A stretch of 6,503 bases of DNA from Candidatus Nanohalarchaeota archaeon (GTDB taxonomy: Archaea; EX4484-52; B79-G9): positions 1 to 6,503 of the forward strand of contig QMVA01000083.1 of NCBI GenBank assembly GCA_003660865.1. Direction: 5' to 3'. The translations under genes were made by a program, and so were the position numbers. Shown here piece by piece: positions 4,812 to 6,503 of the stretch; within the stretch, counting starts at the first letter, position 1, and each line of letters starts with the position of its first letter. The notes beneath the pieces are model-generated. The model saw only the letters and a program-made list of their open reading frames with translations, ran no database searches and had not been told where the DNA came from.

Positions 4812-6080
4812 ATGAGCATGACAATCACAGAAAAAATCCTCAATCACCATTCAGGAACCGAAAAAGTAGTACCAGACCAACTGATAAACGCAAAAATAGA
4901 CATAATACTCGCTCACGACATAACAACCCCAAAAGCAATCAGCATGCTAAAAGAACACAACATAGACAAAGTCTTCGACCCAAAAAAAATAATAGTAACC
5001 CCCGACCACTTTGTCCCAAACAAAGACATAAAATCCGCAGAACTTGCAAAACGCCTAAGAGACTGGGTAACAAAACACAACATAGAAAATTACTATGAAA
5101 TCGGCCGCCACGGCGTATGCCATGCAATACTCCCCGAGCAGGGCCATGTATTACCCGGAACAACAATAGTAGGCGGCGACTCCCACACATGCACCCACGG
5201 CGCACTCGGCGCATTTGCAACAGGCATCGGCTCAACCGACCTTGCCGCAAGCATAGCAACAGGCGAACTCTGGTTCAAAGTACCCCATTCAATAAAGTTC
5301 CAGATCGACGGCAGACTCCAGAAAGGAGTCTACTCAAAAGACATAATCCTGAACATAATAAAAGACATAGGCGTAGACGGCGCACTCTACAAGGCAATGG
5401 AATTCAAAGGCAGCACAATAGACTCACTATCAATCGAGGCCCGCATGACAATAACCAACATGGCAATAGAAGCAGGCGCAAAAACAGGCATAATCGAACC
5501 GGACCAAAAGACAATAGACTACCTCAAAAACCGCACAAAAAAGCCATACAGCATAATCAAATCAGACAAGGACGCCGAATACATAGACACCAGACACTAC
5601 AACGCAAGCGAAATCGTACCAACAGTAGCACAACCCAACCTCCCATCGAACAGCATACCCGCAAAAGACCTCGAAAAACAAAACATCCAACTTGACCAGG
5701 TCTACATCGGCTCATGCACAAACGGGAGAATAGAAGACCTAAGAATAGCAGCCAACATCCTAAAAGGCAGCAAAACAAAAAAAGGCACAAGACTAATAAT
5801 CGTCCCCGCAACCACAGACATCTGGATGCAGGCAAAAAACGAAGGTCTATTCGACATATTCAACGAGGCACACGCAGCCATCTCAACCCCCACATGCGGC
5901 GCATGCATGGGCGGCCACATGGGCGTCCTCGCAAAAGGCGAAACATGCCTATCAACAACAAACCGCAACTTCACAGGAAGGATGGGCCACCCCGAAAGCA
6001 AAGTATATCTGGCAAGCCCTGCAACAGCAGCCGCAAGCGCAATAGAAGGTAAAATCACAGACCCGTGCAAATACCTATAG
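4812..6080 (+). CDS. leuC: Aconitase-superfamily dehydratase large subunit (3-isopropylmalate dehydratase / homoaconitase)
   Basis: The 422-residue protein is the large, iron-sulfur subunit of the LeuC/HacA family, which isomerises 2-isopropylmalate (leucine pathway) or homocitrate-type substrates by dehydration and rehydration. Motifs in order are TEKIL (6-10), AHDITTPKAI (34-43), PDHFVP (64-69), GVCHAILPEQG (101-111), GGDSHTCTHGALGAFATGIG (121-140), GSCTNGR (300-306), TPTCGACMGGHMG (359-371), STTNRNFTGRMG (381-392) and YLASPATAAASAI (399-411). Cys302, Cys362 and Cys365 are the expected 4Fe-4S ligands. Substrate choice is set largely by the small subunit LeuD/HacB, which is not in this window, so isopropylmalate, homoaconitate or a citramalate-type substrate cannot be separated. 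The gene is full length and its A/C-rich codon style matches the NAD operon. A small gene follows after 25 nt. Confidence 0.92.
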   Translation: MSMTITEKILNHHSGTEKVVPDQLINAKIDIILAHDITTPKAISMLKEHNIDKVFDPKKIIVTPDHFVPNKDIKSAELAKRLRDWVTKHNIENYYEIGRHGVCHAILPEQGHVLPGTTIVGGDSHTCTHGALGAFATGIGSTDLAASIATGELWFKVPHSIKFQIDGRLQKGVYSKDIILNIIKDIGVDGALYKAMEFKGSTIDSLSIEARMTITNMAIEAGAKTGIIEPDQKTIDYLKNRTKKPYSIIKSDKDAEYIDTRHYNASEIVPTVAQPNLPSNSIPAKDLEKQNIQLDQVYIGSCTNGRIEDLRIAANILKGSKTKKGTRLIIVPATTDIWMQAKNEGLFDIFNEAHAAISTPTCGACMGGHMGVLAKGETCLSTTNRNFTGRMGHPESKVYLASPATAAASAIEGKITDPCKYL

Positions 6081-6105
6081 ACTGCAATCATCAGAGAGGA
6101 ACTTT

Positions 6106-6306
6106 ATGGATACTGAAGAAAAAAAAGCAAATTGGTTTGAAAAAGGTGCAACACTTAGTGACAAATCAGCCCGTAAAGAATTTGGTATTACACAGGAAGA
6201 AATACACAAAGCAATAAATGAAGGCAAATTAAATTACCGCATGAATGATGTATACGGGAATCCATATATCAACAACCGCCGGTCAATAGACCGGCGGCAT
6301 CTATGA
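6106..6306 (+). CDS. 66-residue small protein, possible DNA-binding fold, with altered C-terminus
   Basis: AGAGGA (6095-6100) gives a good ribosome site 5 nt before the ATG, and the gene lies 25 nt after leuC, so co-transcription is likely. Residues 17-55 (LSDKSARKEFGITQEEIHKA, then INEGKLNYRMNDVYGNPYI) look like a compact helical unit followed by a short beta-type segment. This pattern resembles small helix-turn-helix or excisionase-like proteins whose relatives, as I remember them, continue after NPY with a Leu/Arg/Glu-rich helix. Here the final residues 56-66 (NNRRSIDRRHL) are instead encoded by the perfect hairpin at 6276-6297, suggesting truncation or replacement of the original end. Codons ending in T or G (GGT, CGT, ATT, AGT) differ sharply from leuC. 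It may be a transferred gene or a decaying one; function unknown. Confidence 0.6.
   Translation: MDTEEKKANWFEKGATLSDKSARKEFGITQEEIHKAINEGKLNYRMNDVYGNPYINNRRSIDRRHL
6276..6297 (+). repeat. Perfect hairpin repeat, copy 1
   Basis: The arms CCGCCGGTC (6276-6284) and GACCGGCGG (6289-6297) are exact reverse complements around an AATA loop. The hairpin overlaps the last codons of the 66-residue gene. It shares its outer stem, loop and downstream ATCT(A/T)T with the second hairpin 156 nt away, and differs from it at two inner base pairs, both compensated. No T-run follows, so it is not a typical terminator. Confidence 0.7.
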
Positions 6307-6503
6307 TTGCACCACAAAGAGACCACACAATCAGAGAGCTTGGAAATAGACAAATAGTCCCTAAATTTCCATGATGCCTTGCATGCCCACACATATCACC
6401 AAAGGTTGTTGACACGCAAAGATTCCGCATACCGCCACTCAATAGAGTGGCGGAATCTTTAGCGTTTGAAACTGCTACGAAGTGAAATAGAATTATAGTT
6501 AAG
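6307..6503. other. Downstream region without a recognised gene
   Basis: Apart from the second hairpin, no protein or RNA gene is recognised here. A 23-codon plus-strand frame begins at 6303, overlapping the stop of the 66-residue gene as ATGA, but has nothing to support it. No tRNA T-loop signature is seen, and no CRISPR repeat occurs more than once. Confidence 0.5.
6414..6465 (+). repeat. Long imperfect hairpin containing repeat copy 2
   Basis: The core is CCGCCACTC (6432-6440), AATA, GAGTGGCGG (6445-6453). The pairing extends outward: AAAGATT (6418-6424) pairs with AATCTTT (6454-6460), and ACGC (6414-6417) with GCGT (6462-6465). The left side carries a 7-nt bulge, CCGCATA (6425-6431), and the right side one unpaired A (6461). 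The bulge repeats CCGC, so an alternative register of the stem exists. It could be a structured RNA, the end of a small mobile element, or a protein-bound cruciform. A short TCTTT follows the core stem within the outer arm, so bacterial-style termination is conceivable but weak. Confidence 0.6.

Noticed and set aside
5117..5695. 192-codon plus-strand frame inside leuC
   Set aside because: It is a shadow frame caused by the A/C-rich composition: Arg/Asn/His-rich, overlapping conserved LeuC motifs, with no plausible family.
6303..6374. 23-codon frame overlapping the 66-residue gene stop as ATGA
   Set aside because: No ribosome site, similarity or composition supports it; it may be leftover from the interrupted gene but this cannot be shown.
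6464..6503. CRISPR-like repeat beginning GTTTGAAAC
   Set aside because: Only one copy is present and the window ends, so no array, spacers or leader can be supported.

Overview
This window looks archaeal. The evidence is the NAD gene set (aspartate dehydrogenase plus an archaeal-type NMN adenylyltransferase), TATA-like boxes about 24 nt upstream of start codons that lack a Shine-Dalgarno site (leaderless style), oligo-T termination on the minus strand, GGTGAT-type ribosome sites and heavy use of ATA and AGA codons. The lineage cannot be fixed from the sequence. An AT-rich uncultured euryarchaeal, Altiarchaeota-like or less reduced DPANN-type genome would all fit; de novo NAD and leucine/2-oxoacid genes argue against a strongly reduced symbiont.

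Region 1 (1-3114, plus strand) is a tight four-gene NAD operon, nadC-nadX-nadE-nadM. Gaps are 4 and 5 nt, then a 4-nt ATGA overlap. NadX oxidises aspartate to iminoaspartate; quinolinate synthase NadA is needed next but is not in the window. NadC then makes nicotinate mononucleotide, NadM adenylates it, and NadE amidates the product to NAD. A perfect 9-bp inverted repeat and two TATA-like boxes lie upstream. NadC carries an apparent in-frame insertion of about 20-27 residues with G-rich, atypical codons.

Region 2 (3182-4317, minus strand) converges on the NAD operon. It holds a MinD-type ATPase with a possible C-terminal amphipathic membrane anchor, an oligo-T terminator, and then a separately promoted 91-residue protein with a C-terminal membrane segment.

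Region 3 (4318-4811) is mostly regulatory. It contains an AT palindrome in the minD promoter area, several TTAACC motifs, a 38-codon single-membrane-segment gene, a possible 7-codon upstream ORF and a palindrome just before leuC.

Region 4 (4812-6503, plus strand) has a LeuC/HacA-family aconitase large subunit. It is followed by a 66-codon small protein of different codon use, whose C-terminus is encoded by a perfect hairpin. A second hairpin 156 nt further on has the same outer stem and loop, but its inner stem differs by two compensated base pairs. This pair of structured repeats, and the apparent replacement of a protein C-terminus by one of them, is the least explained signal in the window.

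Composition is markedly strand-asymmetric. Plus-strand genes are extremely A/C-rich, while the 38-codon and 66-codon genes are not.
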